A program made the position numbers and the translations under genes. Shown here piece by piece: positions 24,924 to 33,583 of a stretch of DNA of 64,000 bases. This stretch comes from Halovulum sp039180525 (lineage in GTDB: Bacteria; Pseudomonadota; Alphaproteobacteria; Rhodobacterales; Rhodobacteraceae). How positions within the stretch are numbered: the first letter of the stretch is position 1; each line of letters opens with the position of its first letter. The notes under the pieces are model-generated. The model was not told where the DNA came from, did no database searches, and worked only from the letters and a program-made list of their open reading frames with translations. The DNA is taken from assembly GCA_039180525.1 (NCBI GenBank), contig JBCDDF010000005.1, positions 1 to 64,000 on the forward strand, read 5' to 3'.

Positions 24924-25991
24924 TCAGGCCGGAACGGGGGCGGCCGCCCGGGTCAGATCCGCGGCGATCGCCGCCTGGTCCAGCCCGGCCCGCCCGATCA
25001 CCACCAGCCGCGTGCGCCGGCCGTCCGCCGCGGTCAAAGGCTGGTCGAAATGCGTGTCCACCCGGGGTCCCACCGCCTGGATCACCAGCCGCATCGGACG
25101 GCCGACCACGGCGGCAAAGCCCTTGAGCCGCAAGATGCCATGATCGGCGATGATCCGGGGCAGGGCGTCGGTCAGCGGGTCCGCCGCGCCGAGTTCCGGC
25201 AGATCCACCACGAAGCTTTCGAAATCGTCATGGTCGTGATGGTCGTGGTCATGATCGTCGTCGTGATGGTGATGATGCGCTGCGTTGTGGCGCCCGGTGT
25301 CTGCCTCTGCCGCCATCTCCAGACCCAGCAGAATGCTGGGGTCAACCGCGCCATGGCGCGCGGTCAGCACCTGTACGCCGGGTCTCAGGCGCGGGCGCAG
25401 GCCATCGACAAGCTCGGCCGTCGCAACGGGCGGCAGCAGATCGGTTTTGTTGACCACGACCATATCCGCGCAACCAAGCTGATCGGCGAAAAGCTCGGAC
25501 AGCGGCGTTTCGTGGTCCAGCGCATCGTCCGCGGCTCGCTGCCGGTCGACCGCGTCCCGGTCGGCGGTGAACTGACCCGCCGCCACCGCCGGGCCATCGA
25601 CCAGTGTCACAACGCCGTCCACCGTCACCTGCGTCCGGATGTCGGGCCAGTTGAACGCCCGTACCAGCGGCTGCGGCAGCGCCAGGCCCGAGGTTTCGAT
25701 GACGATGTGATCGGGCGGATCGGGGCGGGCGATCAGTTTCTGCAGCGTTGGCACGAAATCCTCTGCCACGGTGCAGCAGATGCAGCCATTGGACAGCTCG
25801 ATCACGTCATCGTCGGCGCAGCCTTCGATGCCGCAGCCCTTGAGGATCCCGCCATCGACGCCCAGATCGCCGAACTCGTTGATGATCAGCGCGATGCGCC
25901 GCCCCCCGGCATGGTCCAGCAGATGGCGTATCAGCGTGGTCTTGCCGGCGCCCAGAAAGCCCGTGACCACGGTTGCGGGGATCTTGCTCAT
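24924..25991 (-). CDS. cobW: CobW-type zinc/cobalt GTPase metallochaperone
   Basis: A 355-residue G3E GTPase. P-loop GFLGAGKTT (11-19), the metal-binding CxCC in NGCICCTV (C70, C72, C73), and NKTD (181-184) are all present. A His/Asp-rich run follows at about 239-256 (HHHHHDDDHDHDHHDHDD), then the CobW C-terminal domain. It is thought to deliver cobalt for B12 synthesis, consistent with its place directly before cobN. The ATG at 25991 has no good ribosome binding site and overlaps the stop of a small ORF (ATGA), suggesting translational coupling. Confidence 0.93.
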   Translation of the reverse strand: MSKIPATVVTGFLGAGKTTLIRHLLDHAGGRRIALIINEFGDLGVDGGILKGCGIEGCADDDVIELSNGCICCTVAEDFVPTLQKLIARPDPPDHIVIETSGLALPQPLVRAFNWPDIRTQVTVDGVVTLVDGPAVAAGQFTADRDAVDRQRAADDALDHETPLSELFADQLGCADMVVVNKTDLLPPVATAELVDGLRPRLRPGVQVLTARHGAVDPSILLGLEMAAEADTGRHNAAHHHHHDDDHDHDHHDHDDFESFVVDLPELGAADPLTDALPRIIADHGILRLKGFAAVVGRPMRLVIQAVGPRVDTHFDQPLTAADGRRTRLVVIGRAGLDQAAIAADLTRAAAPVPA

Positions 25992-26140
25992 GCCGCGAAC
26001 CGCCCGCGCCTGTCGCCGCCCCGCCACGGCCGTTGAATTCCATGTTGAATACCACAACGTGCGCGCCTGACCGTCGAGCAAACCCGCACCCGAACGATCG
26101 CCGCTGCACCACGGGCGCTGCCGCCAATCCGTGTGTTCAT
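25988..26140 (-). CDS. possible 50-residue leader ORF before cobW
   Basis: ATG 26140 is preceded by GGAGAGGACAAG, the best ribosome binding site in the area. The frame runs 50 codons and its TGA overlaps the cobW ATG (ATGA). The product (starting MNTRIGGSARGAAAIVRV) is arginine-rich and resembles nothing I know. It lies between the cobalamin riboswitch and cobW, so it may be a leader peptide whose translation carries ribosomes to cobW. It could also be a chance ORF in GC-rich DNA. Confidence 0.45.
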   Translation of the reverse strand: MNTRIGGSARGAAAIVRVRVCSTVRRARCGIQHGIQRPWRGGDRRGRFAA

Positions 26141-26247
26141 CTTGTCCTCTCCAGTCTCGTCGGAGAGGCGCCGAGGCCCGCGCGGGCGCACGTGACCCGC
26201 AGCGCGACACGGGGCACCCCGCCCGTTTCACGGTTCCCGCCTTCCCG

Positions 26248-26470
26248 GGCGGGTGCGAGGCAGGTCTCCTGGCTTGCGGATGGTCGCGCGGCGCCCACCT
26301 TCCCGGGACGTACGCCCCAGTGGTGTTTTCGGACGCCCGCATACCGCATTACAGTCGCGGGGGCGGCTGCGGTTGGGGGCCCCTGGTTTGGGTCGGCCCC
26401 GTCGCATTCCCTTTTCATCCCTGCCCAGGCTTCGCCCGGACGGCAGGAACCTCACCCGCACCGTGCGCTC
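26248..26470 (-). promoter_or_regulatory. cobalamin (adenosylcobalamin) riboswitch
   Basis: Read on the minus strand, this segment carries the core of a cobalamin riboswitch in order: GGTGCGGGTGAGG at the 5' side of P1, CCCGCGACTGTAATGCGG, ACCACTGG, CCGGGAAGGTGGGC, and the B12 box AGCCAGGAGACCTGCC (about 26259-26274), closed by CTCGCACC pairing back to P1. It is followed by CCCGCC/GGCGGG, a possible expression-platform hairpin. It lies upstream of the small ORF-cobW-cobN-cobO-cobQ operon, which B12 should repress. No T-run follows, so control is probably on translation or by Rho. Confidence 0.93.
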
Positions 26471-26483
26471 AGCGCGCGCAAAG

Positions 26484-26489
26484 TGTCAA
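26484..26489 (-). promoter_or_regulatory. possible -35 element for the riboswitch transcript
   Basis: On the minus strand TTGACA occurs at 26489-26484, about 20 bases before the riboswitch 5' side and just after cobK. No clear -10 is seen. Confidence 0.3.
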
Positions 26490-26504
26490 TAGAGCCGGCA
26501 GCGC

Positions 26505-27251
26505 TCAGCTGTCAGCGTCCTCGTCCGCCGCCAGGCGCTGCACCCAGACCACCGCCGCGGCCGCCGATCCGACGATATGCGCCGGCCCCAGTCCGGCCGG
26601 CGGTGGCGGGCGGCGGACCATATGCACCGGCAGCCCCAGCGCGGACGCGGCGTCGAGCTTCGCCCGTCCCGCCGCCCCGCCGGCGTTCTTGCAGACCAGA
26701 TGGGTGACCCCCAGATCGGCGAACAGCGCCCGCTCGTGGCCCAGCGCAAAGGGCGGCCGCGCCAGGATCACTTTGTGGCTGCATTGGGCAGGCGGCTCGA
26801 TCATGCGCAGGATCAGCCGCGCCTCGGCGGGGGCCGCCAGACCGGCCGCCGACCGGCCGGCGGCGACGAAACCGACCGCACCCGCGGGCAGGGCCGCCAC
26901 GGCATCCGCCAGATTGTCGAAGCTCCGCCAGCCAGGTGCGGCGGTCCATGCGGGGCGATCCAGGCGCAGAAAGCGGCGCCCGCTGGCCCGCGCCTCGGCC
27001 CAGGCGCGCGCGGTGATCCGCGTCGCGAAAGGATGTGTGGCGTCCAGCACCGCGTCGATGCCGGCCCGTGTCAGCGCCCGGCGATAGCCTTCGGCCCCGC
27101 CGAACCCCCGGCGGCGGACCGATCCGGCATAGCCCTCGGCGGCGGTGATCCCGGCCAGACTCGTGATGAGTTCAAGGCCCGGTATCTCGACCAGCCGGTG
27201 CGACAGCCGCCGTGCCTCACCCGTACCGGCCAACAACAACACCCGGATCAT
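26505..27251 (-). CDS. cobK: precorrin-6A reductase
   Basis: A 248-residue CobK/CbiJ-type reductase that uses NADPH to reduce the macrocycle after ring contraction. Motifs include VLLLAGTGEARRL at the N-terminus, DATHPFATRIT, and CKNAGGAAGRAKLDAA in the second half. The start at ATG 27251 overlaps the cbiD stop by ATGA, so the two are coupled. Sequence alone does not tell the cobalt-free (CobK) from the cobalt-bound (CbiJ) version; I follow common naming. The riboswitch transcript starts just after this gene. Confidence 0.9.
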   Translation of the reverse strand: MIRVLLLAGTGEARRLSHRLVEIPGLELITSLAGITAAEGYAGSVRRRGFGGAEGYRRALTRAGIDAVLDATHPFATRITARAWAEARASGRRFLRLDRPAWTAAPGWRSFDNLADAVAALPAGAVGFVAAGRSAAGLAAPAEARLILRMIEPPAQCSHKVILARPPFALGHERALFADLGVTHLVCKNAGGAAGRAKLDAASALGLPVHMVRRPPPPAGLGPAHIVGSAAAAVVWVQRLAADEDADS

Positions 27252-28309
27252 GACGCGGTCCAGGCCGCGATGGCGCCCTTTCGGTCGACGATCATGACAT
27301 CGACCGTGACGGGCGCGTCGCCCAGTACTGCCCGCGCGCGCTTCGCCGCCTCGCCTGCCACACGTGCGGCCAGGGACGGGTCGGCCATACTCAGCGCCTC
27401 CGCGGCGGTATTGGCGCCGGCGACGCGCTGTCGCACCGCTGCGGGCGCCCAATCGGCGAGCCGGGCGAAATCCACCTGACTGCGGCTGGAATGCAGATCC
27501 AGCGACCCTTGCGCCAGCTTCGTCAGCTTGCCGAAGCCGCCGGCCACCGTCACCCGCGGCACCGGATGCGCGCGCAGGTATTTCAGCATTCCACCGGCGA
27601 AATCGCCCATGTCCAGCATCGCATGATCTGGCAGCCCCAGCGCTACCTGGGCCGCACGCTCCGATGTCGAACCGGTGGCGCCGGCCACATGCGCCGCACC
27701 GCTGGCGCGCGCCACGTCGATGCCACGATGGATCGAGGCGATCCAGGCGGCGCAGGAGTAAGGTTTAACGATCCCCGTCGTGCCCAGGATCGATAAGCCG
27801 CCCGCGATCCCAAGCCGCGGGTTCCAGGTCTGCGCCGCAAGTGCCGCGCCGCCGGGGATGGAGATCTCAACCTCCAAATCCGCCGGACGACCGGCCCGGG
27901 CACAAATCTCGCCCAGCGCGGCCCGGATCATGCGCTGTGGCACCGGATTGATCGCCGGCGCGCCCACCGGCAAGGGCAGACCCGGCTTTGTCACCACGCC
28001 GACCCCGTCGCCTGCGCGCATGGTGATCCCGGCGCCCGAGGCACCCGCCGACACATGCGCCACGACCATCGCCCCATGGGTCACATCCGGATCGTCGCCG
28101 GCGTCCTTGCGGATCCCGGCCCGCGCCCAGCCCGCGCCATCCTCGGCCAGCGCCAGGTCGAAAGCCGGCGCTCCGCCGCGTGGCAGCAGGACCGAAACCG
28201 GCCGTGGCCAGTGCCCCAGCAACAGCCGCGCCGCCGCCGCCTTCGCCGCCGCGGCCGCACAGGTCCCGGTGGTGAACCCGGTGCGCAGATCACCCGTTGC
28301 GCGCGTCAT
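27248..28309 (-). CDS. cbiD: cobalt-precorrin-5B C1-methyltransferase (CbiD)
   Basis: A 353-residue CbiD protein: LRTGFTTGTCAAAAAKAA near the N-terminus, the Gly-rich AGDGVGVVTKPGLPLPVGAPAINPVP, and GGLSILGTTGIVKPYS are diagnostic. CbiD methylates C1 in the early-cobalt route. Its presence, with no cobF in the window, suggests it does the C1 step here. Start ATG 28309 is chosen over 28411 because the longer N-terminus runs through a dispersed repeat. Divergent from cobA. Confidence 0.93.
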   Translation of the reverse strand: MTRATGDLRTGFTTGTCAAAAAKAAAARLLLGHWPRPVSVLLPRGGAPAFDLALAEDGAGWARAGIRKDAGDDPDVTHGAMVVAHVSAGASGAGITMRAGDGVGVVTKPGLPLPVGAPAINPVPQRMIRAALGEICARAGRPADLEVEISIPGGAALAAQTWNPRLGIAGGLSILGTTGIVKPYSCAAWIASIHRGIDVARASGAAHVAGATGSTSERAAQVALGLPDHAMLDMGDFAGGMLKYLRAHPVPRVTVAGGFGKLTKLAQGSLDLHSSRSQVDFARLADWAPAAVRQRVAGANTAAEALSMADPSLAARVAGEAAKRARAVLGDAPVTVDVMIVDRKGAIAAWTAS

Positions 28310-28320
28310 CGCATGCGCCC

Positions 28321-28355
28321 GGCTTCTTTGTTCCAAAAATATTCCCGCCGGAGGC
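28321..28355 (+). repeat. dispersed repeat, GGCTTCTT..CCGCCGGAGG family, copy 2
   Basis: GGCTTCTTTGTTCC then AAAAATATTCCCGCCGGAGGC matches 5968-6002 with few changes. It lies in the 122-base divergent spacer between cbiD and cobA, so it may overlap their promoters. Confidence 0.75.
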
Positions 28356-28431
28356 TTCCCACGCCCGCCGTCCCGCAAAGCGTCGCTTTTGCGCTCGCCA
28401 TCGCCTGCCAACCGCGCATAACCTGCCGCCG

Positions 28432-29289
28432 ATGACCCAAGCGCCCGCCCTGCCCGACACCGACTGGCCCGATTTCGCGCCGGGTCTGGTCTGGCTTGCC
28501 GGCGCCGGGCCCGGGGATCCGGGGCTCGTGACCCTGCACACGCTGAACGCGCTGCGCCAGGCGGACGTGGTGGTCTACGACGCCCTGGTGGATGCGCGCA
28601 TCCTGGACTGGGCGCGCCCCGGCGCTGTGCTGGAATTCGCCGGCAAGCGCGGCGGAAAACCCTCGCCCAAGCAACGTGCGATCACGCTGCGCCTGATCGA
28701 GCTTGCCCGCCAGGGCCGCCGCGTCCTGCGCCTCAAGGGCGGCGATCCCTTCGTGTTCGGCCGCGGCGGGGAAGAGGCGCAGGCCCTGGTCGCCGCCGGT
28801 ATCCCGATCCGCATCACACCGGGGGTTAGCGCCGGGATCGGCGGGCTGGCCTATGCCGGCATCCCGGCGACGCATCGTGACGTCAATCAATGCGTCACCT
28901 TCCTGACCGGCCACGACGCCACCGGCATGACGCCCACCGCGGTCGACTGGGCGGCGCTGGCGCGCGGCGCCCAGGTGCTGGTGATCTATATGGCGATCAA
29001 ACATATCGAGCAGATCAGCGCCGCCTTGATCGGCCATGGCCGATCGGCGGACGAACCGGTCGCGGTGGTCTCGAACGCCACGCTGCCCGACCAGCGCGTG
29101 CTCGAGACCACATTGGCCCGCGCCCCTGCGGATGTCGCCGCGCAAGCCATCGCGCCGCCCGCGATCGTTTGCGTCGGCCGCGTCGCGCTTTTGCGGCAGA
29201 CGCTCGACTGGGCGTCGCAATTGGGTGGCACGCCGCCCCGCAGCCTCGACCCGCTGGGCCGGGGGCCCGATTTGGCCGACAGCGCCTGA
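28432..29289 (+). CDS. cobA: uroporphyrinogen-III C-methyltransferase
   Basis: A 285-residue SAM-dependent methyltransferase that makes precorrin-2, the entry to B12 and siroheme. Signature blocks are VWLAGAGPGDPGLVTLH, VVYDALV, LKGGDPFVFGRGGEE and GYAGIP-type AYAGIPATHRDV. It is a stand-alone enzyme, not fused to a CysG dehydrogenase/chelatase domain. Start ATG 28432 (MTQAPALPD) fits family length. Its stop overlaps the cobB start by one base (TGATG). Confidence 0.93.
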   Translation: MTQAPALPDTDWPDFAPGLVWLAGAGPGDPGLVTLHTLNALRQADVVVYDALVDARILDWARPGAVLEFAGKRGGKPSPKQRAITLRLIELARQGRRVLRLKGGDPFVFGRGGEEAQALVAAGIPIRITPGVSAGIGGLAYAGIPATHRDVNQCVTFLTGHDATGMTPTAVDWAALARGAQVLVIYMAIKHIEQISAALIGHGRSADEPVAVVSNATLPDQRVLETTLARAPADVAAQAIAPPAIVCVGRVALLRQTLDWASQLGGTPPRSLDPLGRGPDLADSA

Positions 29290-30593
29290 TGGCGACACGC
29301 GGGCTGGTGATTGCCGCGCCGGGATCCGGGGCGGGCAAGACCACCGTGACCCTGGCGCTCTTGCGCGCGCTGTCCCGCGCAGGCCGCGACGTCGCCGGTG
29401 CCAAACTGGGCCCGGATTACATCGACCCCGGCTTTCACCGGGCCGCATGCGGGCAGGTCTCGGTCAATCTGGATGCTTGGGCGATGGACCCGCCCAGCCT
29501 GGCCGCGCGCGCCGCCGCCGCGCCCGGCCGCGTGCTGATCGTCGAGGCGGCGATGGGCGCGCTGGATGGGGCGGGCCGGTCCGGCCAAGGCGCCGCGGCG
29601 GATCTGGCGCAGGCGCTGGATCTGCCGCTGATCCTGGTGCTGGATGCGGCCCGTCAGGGTGGCTCTGTCGCGCTGGCGCCGGCAGGGCTGCGGGCGCTGC
29701 GGCCCGGGCTCCGGATCGCCGGGGTGATCCTGAACCGGCTTGGGTCTGGGCGGCATGCCGATCTGGCCGCTGGCGCCTTGGAAAGGGCCGGTTTCGCGGT
29801 GCTGGGCCGGTTGCCGCGGCAGCCGGATCTGACCCTGCCCGACCGCCATCTCGGCCTGATACCGGCGCCCGAATTGTCCGATCTTGAGGCGCTGCTCGAC
29901 GGCGCTGCCGAGTGGCTGAGCGCGCATGCCGATCCCGATGCGATCCTTGCCGCCGCGCGCCCGCTGCCGCCAGCGCCGCACGCGCCGCGTCGCCTGCCAC
30001 CGCCGGGCAGCCGGATCGCGGTGGCGCAGGATGCCGCGTTTGCCTTTGCCTATCCGCATTTGATGGAGGATTGGCGCGCCCAGGGCGCGAGCCTGCACCC
30101 ATTCTCTCCGCTCGCCGATGCGCCGCCCGATCCCGCCGCCGATGCGATCTTCTTGCCCGGAGGCTATCCCGAACTCCATGCCGGCACCCTTGCCGCCGCC
30201 GGCCGATTCCACGCCGGCATGACCGCGGCCGCGGCGCGCGGCGCCACGATCTATGGCGAGTGCGGCGGCTATATGACCCTGGGCACGGGGCTGGTGGATG
30301 CGACCGGCGCGCGCCATGCCATGCTGGGCTTGCTGCCGGTGGAGACCAGCTTTGCCGATCGCCGGTTGCATCTGGGCTATCGCTACTTGATGCCCTTGGC
30401 AGGCGCGCCCTGGACTGCGCCGCTCAAAGGCCACGAATTCCACTACGCGGCGATCCTGGACGAATCCGCCGGTCACCAGCGTCTGTTTCGGGCGGAAGAT
30501 GCCGACGGCACCGCCCTTGGCGAGATCGGCCTGCGTGACGGCCGCGTCTCCGGGTCTTTCGCGCATGTCATCGCGCCAGAGGAACCGCGCTGA
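29289..30593 (+). CDS. cobB: (hydrogeno)cobyrinic acid a,c-diamide synthase
   Basis: A 434-residue amidotransferase that amidates the a and c side chains. It has the P-loop APGSGAGKTTV (9-19), LGPDYIDPGFH, and a glutaminase half with FLPGGYPELH and the nucleophile Cys in YGECGGYMTLG. In the aerobic route the product feeds CobNST; in the early-cobalt route the same fold is CbiA. It forms a two-gene operon with cobA and ends three bases before the convergent cobM, so the two transcripts collide without a spacer. Confidence 0.93.
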   Translation: MATRGLVIAAPGSGAGKTTVTLALLRALSRAGRDVAGAKLGPDYIDPGFHRAACGQVSVNLDAWAMDPPSLAARAAAAPGRVLIVEAAMGALDGAGRSGQGAAADLAQALDLPLILVLDAARQGGSVALAPAGLRALRPGLRIAGVILNRLGSGRHADLAAGALERAGFAVLGRLPRQPDLTLPDRHLGLIPAPELSDLEALLDGAAEWLSAHADPDAILAAARPLPPAPHAPRRLPPPGSRIAVAQDAAFAFAYPHLMEDWRAQGASLHPFSPLADAPPDPAADAIFLPGGYPELHAGTLAAAGRFHAGMTAAAARGATIYGECGGYMTLGTGLVDATGARHAMLGLLPVETSFADRRLHLGYRYLMPLAGAPWTAPLKGHEFHYAAILDESAGHQRLFRAEDADGTALGEIGLRDGRVSGSFAHVIAPEEPR

Positions 30594-30595
30594 AC

Positions 30596-31351
30596 TCACG
30601 GCCGCAGGATATGGCTGTGCGTGGGGTCGTAAAGCGCGCTGTCTCGGAAATCCGCGTCCTCGGCCAGCGCCCGGCCGACGAAGATCAGCGCCGTGCGCGT
30701 GATCTTCTGAGCCCGGGCGCGTTTATGCACCTCGTCCAGGCGGCAGCGCAGGATCAGCGCATCGGGCCAGCCGACGCGATAGGCGATCGCGGCTGGGCAA
30801 TCGGCGCCATAAAGCGGGATCAGCTGGCGCTCGATCTCGCGCAGGTTCCGCACCGACAGGTGGATCGCCAGCGTCGCCCCAGACCGACCCAAGGTCGCCA
30901 GATCCTCGCCCGGCGGCATGGCAGAGGATTGCATCGCGGTACGGGTCAGAATGACCGTCTGCGCCACCTCCGGCACGGTCAACTCCTGGCCCATGGCCGC
31001 AGCCGCGGCGGCATAGGCCGGCACGCCCGGCACGATCTGGAAAGGAATGCCCAGCGCACGCAGCCGGCGGATCTGTTCGGCGATGGCGCCGTAAAGCGAC
31101 GGGTCGCCGGAATGCACCCGGGCGACGTCTTGGTCTTTGGCATGGGCGGTTTCGATCAACGCGACGATCTGGTCCAGCGTCATCGGGGCGGTATCGCGCA
31201 CCAGCGCGTCCGGCGGCGCGCCGGCCACGACCTCCGCCGGGACCAGCGACCCGGCATAGAGACAGACGGGGCACCGCGCGATCAGCCGCTGTGCCTTGAG
31301 CGTCAGAAGTTCCGGATCTCCAGGGCCGGCGCCGATGAAATAGACCGTCAT
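30596..31351 (-). CDS. cobM: precorrin-4 C11-methyltransferase
   Basis: A 251-residue CobM/CbiF methyltransferase. It opens with VYFIGAGPGDPELLTLKAQ and has YAGSLVP, ARVHSGDPSLYGAIAEQ, and ILTRTAMQSSAMPPGE, all family blocks. It is the last gene of the long minus-strand operon from cbiX (38172) to here, one base after a GFA-family gene. The aerobic and early-cobalt enzymes share this fold, so the physiological substrate (with or without cobalt) is not settled by the sequence. Confidence 0.93.
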   Translation of the reverse strand: MTVYFIGAGPGDPELLTLKAQRLIARCPVCLYAGSLVPAEVVAGAPPDALVRDTAPMTLDQIVALIETAHAKDQDVARVHSGDPSLYGAIAEQIRRLRALGIPFQIVPGVPAYAAAAAAMGQELTVPEVAQTVILTRTAMQSSAMPPGEDLATLGRSGATLAIHLSVRNLREIERQLIPLYGADCPAAIAYRVGWPDALILRCRLDEVHKRARAQKITRTALIFVGRALAEDADFRDSALYDPTHSHILRP

Positions 31352-31352
31352 G

Positions 31353-31766
31353 TCAGATCCGCGTGGTCAGGGTGGCATCGTGGCCTGCCGCCTGCGGCGT
31401 GCCGTCGGCAATTTCGTAATACGCGCCCTTCGCCGCGGTGAAGATATGGCCAGCCAGCCGCAGATCGCTTGTGTCGTCAAGCGTGCCGGCAAAGATCGAC
31501 AGCCCGTCGCTGTCGGGCGAGTCCCAGAACAGATTGCTGCCGCAGGTGCCGCAGAAACCGCGCCGGGCCCGGTCGCTGGAGGCATACCAGGTGACCGCGC
31601 CGGCGATTGCCACATCGGTCCGCCTGGCGGCGGTGGCGGCCACGTGGTGGCCGGAGGTCTTGCGGCATTGCGTGCAGTGGCAGGCGACGACCGGGCGCAG
31701 GGGGCCGTTGACCGTATATGTGACCGCCCCGCACAGGCAGCCGCCGGTTTTTGGCGTGTCGCTCAT
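31353..31766 (-). CDS. GFA family zinc protein inside the cob operon
   Basis: A 137-residue protein of the glutathione-dependent formaldehyde-activating (GFA) fold. Zinc ligands are in GGCLCGAVTY (CxC), CHCTQCRK (CxxC) and GFCGTCGSNLFW (CxxC). Members rarely have a proven substrate. What stands out is location: its ATG overlaps the cbiG-cobJ stop (ATGA) and it ends one base before cobM, so it is translated with corrin methyltransferases. That may mean a thiol- or metal-related role, but a passenger gene is possible. Confidence 0.85.
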   Translation of the reverse strand: MSDTPKTGGCLCGAVTYTVNGPLRPVVACHCTQCRKTSGHHVAATAARRTDVAIAGAVTWYASSDRARRGFCGTCGSNLFWDSPDSDGLSIFAGTLDDTSDLRLAGHIFTAAKGAYYEIADGTPQAAGHDATLTTRI

Positions 31767-33583
31767 TCCGCAGCCTTTCCATCCAGTTTCCGCGCATAGC
31801 CGCGGGGCGTGTAAAGCCGCCAGCCTTGGGCACCCGCCGCATGGTCGCCGGTCTGAAAGGCGCGGCTGGCACTGGCGCCGACGATCACGGTGGTCAGCAT
31901 GTCGACCTCCTCCGTCTTCAGTGTCGCAAGGGTGCGCCGCCGCAATGTCTCGGCCGGCCGGCCCAGATCGGCGGCCAGCAGCACCGGCGTGTCGGGCGGG
32001 CGATGCCGCAGCAGCATCTCGCGCGCCTCCGCCAGCAGGGTGCGGCGTCGGCGCGACACTGGGTTGTAGAAGGCGATGACGAAATCGCCCGCCGCGGCTG
32101 CCGCGATCCGGTTCAGGATCGTCTGCCGCTCGGTCAGCAGATCCGAAAGCGAGATGGCGCAGAAGTCATGCCCAAGCAGCGCGCCCGCCCGGGCCGAGGC
32201 CGCCTGCAGTGCGGAGATGCCGGGGATGTTGACCACCTCCACCCGCCGCGCCGCATCGCTGACACCGCCCGCATCCGCGGGCCGGTCCAGCAGTTCCGCG
32301 ACCAGCGCGCCCATCGCATAGATGCCGCCGTCTCCGGAACAGATCAGCGCGATGTCGCGCCCCGCCCCGGCGGCCTCCAGCGCATAGCGGCAGCGGGCCT
32401 CCTCCTGGCCCAGATCGAAGGCGCGGTGTTTGGCCTTTGGCGCCAGCGGCCCCAGCAGATCCAGGTAACGCCCGTAGCCTACCAATTCCTCCGCCCGCAG
32501 GATCGCTGCGGTGGCCTCGGGCGTGCGCCAATCGGCGGCGCCGGGGCCGATGCCCACGACCGATAACCGCCCGCGCGCCCGGCCCGGCGCCCCGCCGGCG
32601 CCGATGCGCGCTGCGGCACAGGTCGCCTGCGGGGTCTTCGCCTTGGGCCCGATCAGCCCGCCTTTCGGCCCGGCGGCGGCGAGCGCTGCACCTTCGGCCA
32701 CGCCATGGCAGCCGACTTCGGCGAAGACCGTGTCGGACGGGGCGGTCAGGCGCGGTGTTTCCGCCTCCAGCGCTGCGGCGGCATGGAACCGGGCCGGTAC
32801 GCCCAGATGCGCCGCCAGTGCGTGCACGGCGGCCTCGTCCGCCTTCAGGTCGATGGAATGGATCGCGGCCACCTCGCCCTGGGCGATACCCCAGTCGGCC
32901 AGGCACCGCGCGGCATGGCCGATCATGGCAACCGGATCGCAGCCGCGGATGCAGCCGACACCCAGCGCCACCGTCCGACGGCGATATATCAGCGCCCGCG
33001 CGCCCACGCGCAGGACGACCGGTGCCCCGGGGTCGGGTGCGGGTTGGCGGGCGACGGTGTCGGGCAGCGGGTCCAGAAACGGGGCCTGACCTGAAAGCGC
33101 CCCTACGCTGCCGGCCAACAGCGCGGCGGTGACGTATTTGACGTCTTCGGGGTTGTCCAGATGCCAGCCGTCGGGCGGGTCGTCCAGGGCCACGCCCAGC
33201 CGCAGATCGCCGGCCGTGGTGATCGCGGTGCGGCCCGCCCCCGCCAGCAGATCCGCGACGCGCCGCGCCAGGACGTTCGCGCCGTGATGCCCGCCCAGAA
33301 GCGGCACAACCGTGCTGCCGTCCTCGGCCACGGCCAGAACCGGCGGCTCGTGCCGCTTGTCACCCAGGATCGGCCCCAGGCCACGGATCAGGATGCCGGC
33401 CGCGCAGACGCCCACGATCGGCGCGCCGGCCTGGAACAGCGCCCGGATCTCGGCGCCCACGGTCCCGGGCGCCGGGGTCAGATGCTGCGCGCCCAGGTCC
33501 TGGGCAAGCCGTCCCGCCAGCGGCGCGGCGGATGCGGTGAGGCTGAGGATCACCGGGGCGGGAGAGGGGTCAGGAGGCGGCAT
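31763..33583 (-). CDS. cobJ: CbiG - CobJ fusion (precorrin-3B C17-methyltransferase)
   Basis: A 606-residue fusion. Residues about 10-180 resemble the CbiG N-terminal and middle domains (FQAGAPIVGVCAAGILIRGL, GDKRHEPPVLAVAEDGSTVV, LLGGHHGANVLAR). Residues 190-330 match the CbiG C-terminal/CobE domain (LGVGCIRGCDP, AEVGCHGVAEGAAL). Residues about 340-606 are the CobJ/CbiH methyltransferase (SVVGIGPGA, LICSGDGGIYAM, FYNPVSRRR). CbiG opens the lactone in the early-cobalt route; CobJ performs C17 methylation and ring contraction. It begins 14 bases inside the cobI end and is coupled to the GFA gene. Confidence 0.9.
   Translation of the reverse strand: MPPPDPSPAPVILSLTASAAPLAGRLAQDLGAQHLTPAPGTVGAEIRALFQAGAPIVGVCAAGILIRGLGPILGDKRHEPPVLAVAEDGSTVVPLLGGHHGANVLARRVADLLAGAGRTAITTAGDLRLGVALDDPPDGWHLDNPEDVKYVTAALLAGSVGALSGQAPFLDPLPDTVARQPAPDPGAPVVLRVGARALIYRRRTVALGVGCIRGCDPVAMIGHAARCLADWGIAQGEVAAIHSIDLKADEAAVHALAAHLGVPARFHAAAALEAETPRLTAPSDTVFAEVGCHGVAEGAALAAAGPKGGLIGPKAKTPQATCAAARIGAGGAPGRARGRLSVVGIGPGAADWRTPEATAAILRAEELVGYGRYLDLLGPLAPKAKHRAFDLGQEEARCRYALEAAGAGRDIALICSGDGGIYAMGALVAELLDRPADAGGVSDAARRVEVVNIPGISALQAASARAGALLGHDFCAISLSDLLTERQTILNRIAAAAAGDFVIAFYNPVSRRRRTLLAEAREMLLRHRPPDTPVLLAADLGRPAETLRRRTLATLKTEEVDMLTTVIVGASASRAFQTGDHAAGAQGWRLYTPRGYARKLDGKAAE

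Noticed and set aside
25180..25290. Repetitive GTGATGGTC tract resembling a microsatellite
   Set aside because: It is the His/Asp-rich codon run of CobW, and the similar tract at 37100-37210 is the His-rich tail of CbiX.
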